Positions 5,699 through 5,816 of a stretch of 5,816 nucleotides of DNA are shown in pieces. The DNA lies in assembly GCA_005884745.1 (NCBI GenBank), contig VAZU01000108.1, positions 1 through 5,816 of the forward strand, written 5' to 3'. This DNA is from Alphaproteobacteria bacterium. GTDB taxonomy: Bacteria > Pseudomonadota > Alphaproteobacteria > Rhizobiales > Xanthobacteraceae. The position numbers and the translations under genes are program-made. Every line of letters starts with the position of its first letter. The first letter of the stretch is position 1. The notes below the pieces were generated by a model. The model did no database searches. It worked only from the letters and a program-made list of their open reading frames with translations, and was not told the DNA's origin.

Positions 5699-5728
5699 CG
5701 ATCGGCAAGCGGAGTTTGCCGCCGATCG
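5699..5728 (-). promoter_or_regulatory. Inverted repeat in the leader of the cyclase-family gene
   Basis: The arms cgatcggc (5699-5706) and gccgatcg (5721-5728) are perfect 8-bp complements separated by 14 bases. An alternative fold pairs the five outer bases and then ggcaa (5704-5708) with ttgcc (5716-5720), leaving a 3-base bulge. The element ends 21 bases before the ATG at 5677, just above the GGAG ribosome binding site. It could be an operator or an mRNA leader hairpin. No promoter can be assigned because the upstream region is cut by the window edge. Confidence 0.4.
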
Positions 5729-5816
5729 ACTACCGGGTCCAGATCGCCGGAAAATCGCAAACCGGGCACGGCCGACGACCGCTCGCCGCCGAAGTCCATG
5801 GCTCGTTCCGCGATGG
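5729..5816. other. Right-edge sequence with no supported gene
   Basis: I find no reading frame here with recognisable protein character. One - strand frame is open from the window edge to a TAG at 5732-5730 and could be the last 28 codons of an upstream gene. It is too short to judge. Another - strand frame runs open through here into the cyclase gene but reads as Arg-rich shadow sequence. Confidence 0.3.

Noticed and set aside
5518..5799. 93-codon - strand frame spanning the cyclase start and leader
   Set aside because: It overlaps the N-terminus of the cyclase in another frame, is Arg/Ser-rich, and has no convincing ribosome binding site or motif.

Overview
The window is GC-rich DNA (clearly above 60% G+C by eye). 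Its gene families point to an alphaproteobacterium of the order Hyphomicrobiales, Bradyrhizobium-like. The clues are an LTxxQ-motif protein tail, orphan TadE/TadG-type proteins, a stand-alone ThDP-dependent enzyme and a large cyclase-family hydrolase. The taxonomic placement is inference from family content, not from a marker gene.

Layout, left to right. (1) Positions 1-207, + strand: the 3' end of an LTxxQ-motif (Spy/CpxP-like) protein that begins outside the window. (2) A 63-base convergent gap. (3) 271-1995, - strand: a complete thiamine-diphosphate-dependent enzyme of the acetolactate synthase/benzoylformate decarboxylase superfamily. (4) 1996-2156: a spacer with a perfect 9-bp hairpin and a strong ribosome binding site. 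(5) 2157-4582, - strand: a compact three-gene operon transcribed right to left. It encodes a TadG-like protein, a TadE-like pseudopilin, then a second shorter TadE-like pseudopilin, with gaps of 5 and 3 bases. (6) 4583-4705: a spacer with a near-perfect 24-bp dyad just upstream of the TadG-like gene. (7) 4706-5677, - strand: a complete cyclase-family (kynurenine formamidase-like fold) protein. (8) 5678-5816: its leader, with an inverted repeat and no supported gene.

All five complete genes run leftward. The Tad-type trio is probably one translationally coupled transcription unit making envelope-anchored proteins with Cys-rich extracytoplasmic domains. No ATPase, secretin, platform protein, prepilin peptidase or Flp pilin is present, so any assembly machinery must lie elsewhere. 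The ThDP enzyme and the cyclase-family hydrolase look like small-molecule catabolic enzymes. They flank the Tad operon, and each has its own leader structure, so they are probably not simply co-transcribed with it.

I see no rRNA, tRNA, CRISPR array, transposase, phage gene or toxin-antitoxin pair. The most interesting points are the orphan Tad operon with its upstream dyad, the Gln-for-His changes in the cyclase metal motif, and the inverted repeats placed just ahead of several start codons. I found no clear evidence of a wholly new system.
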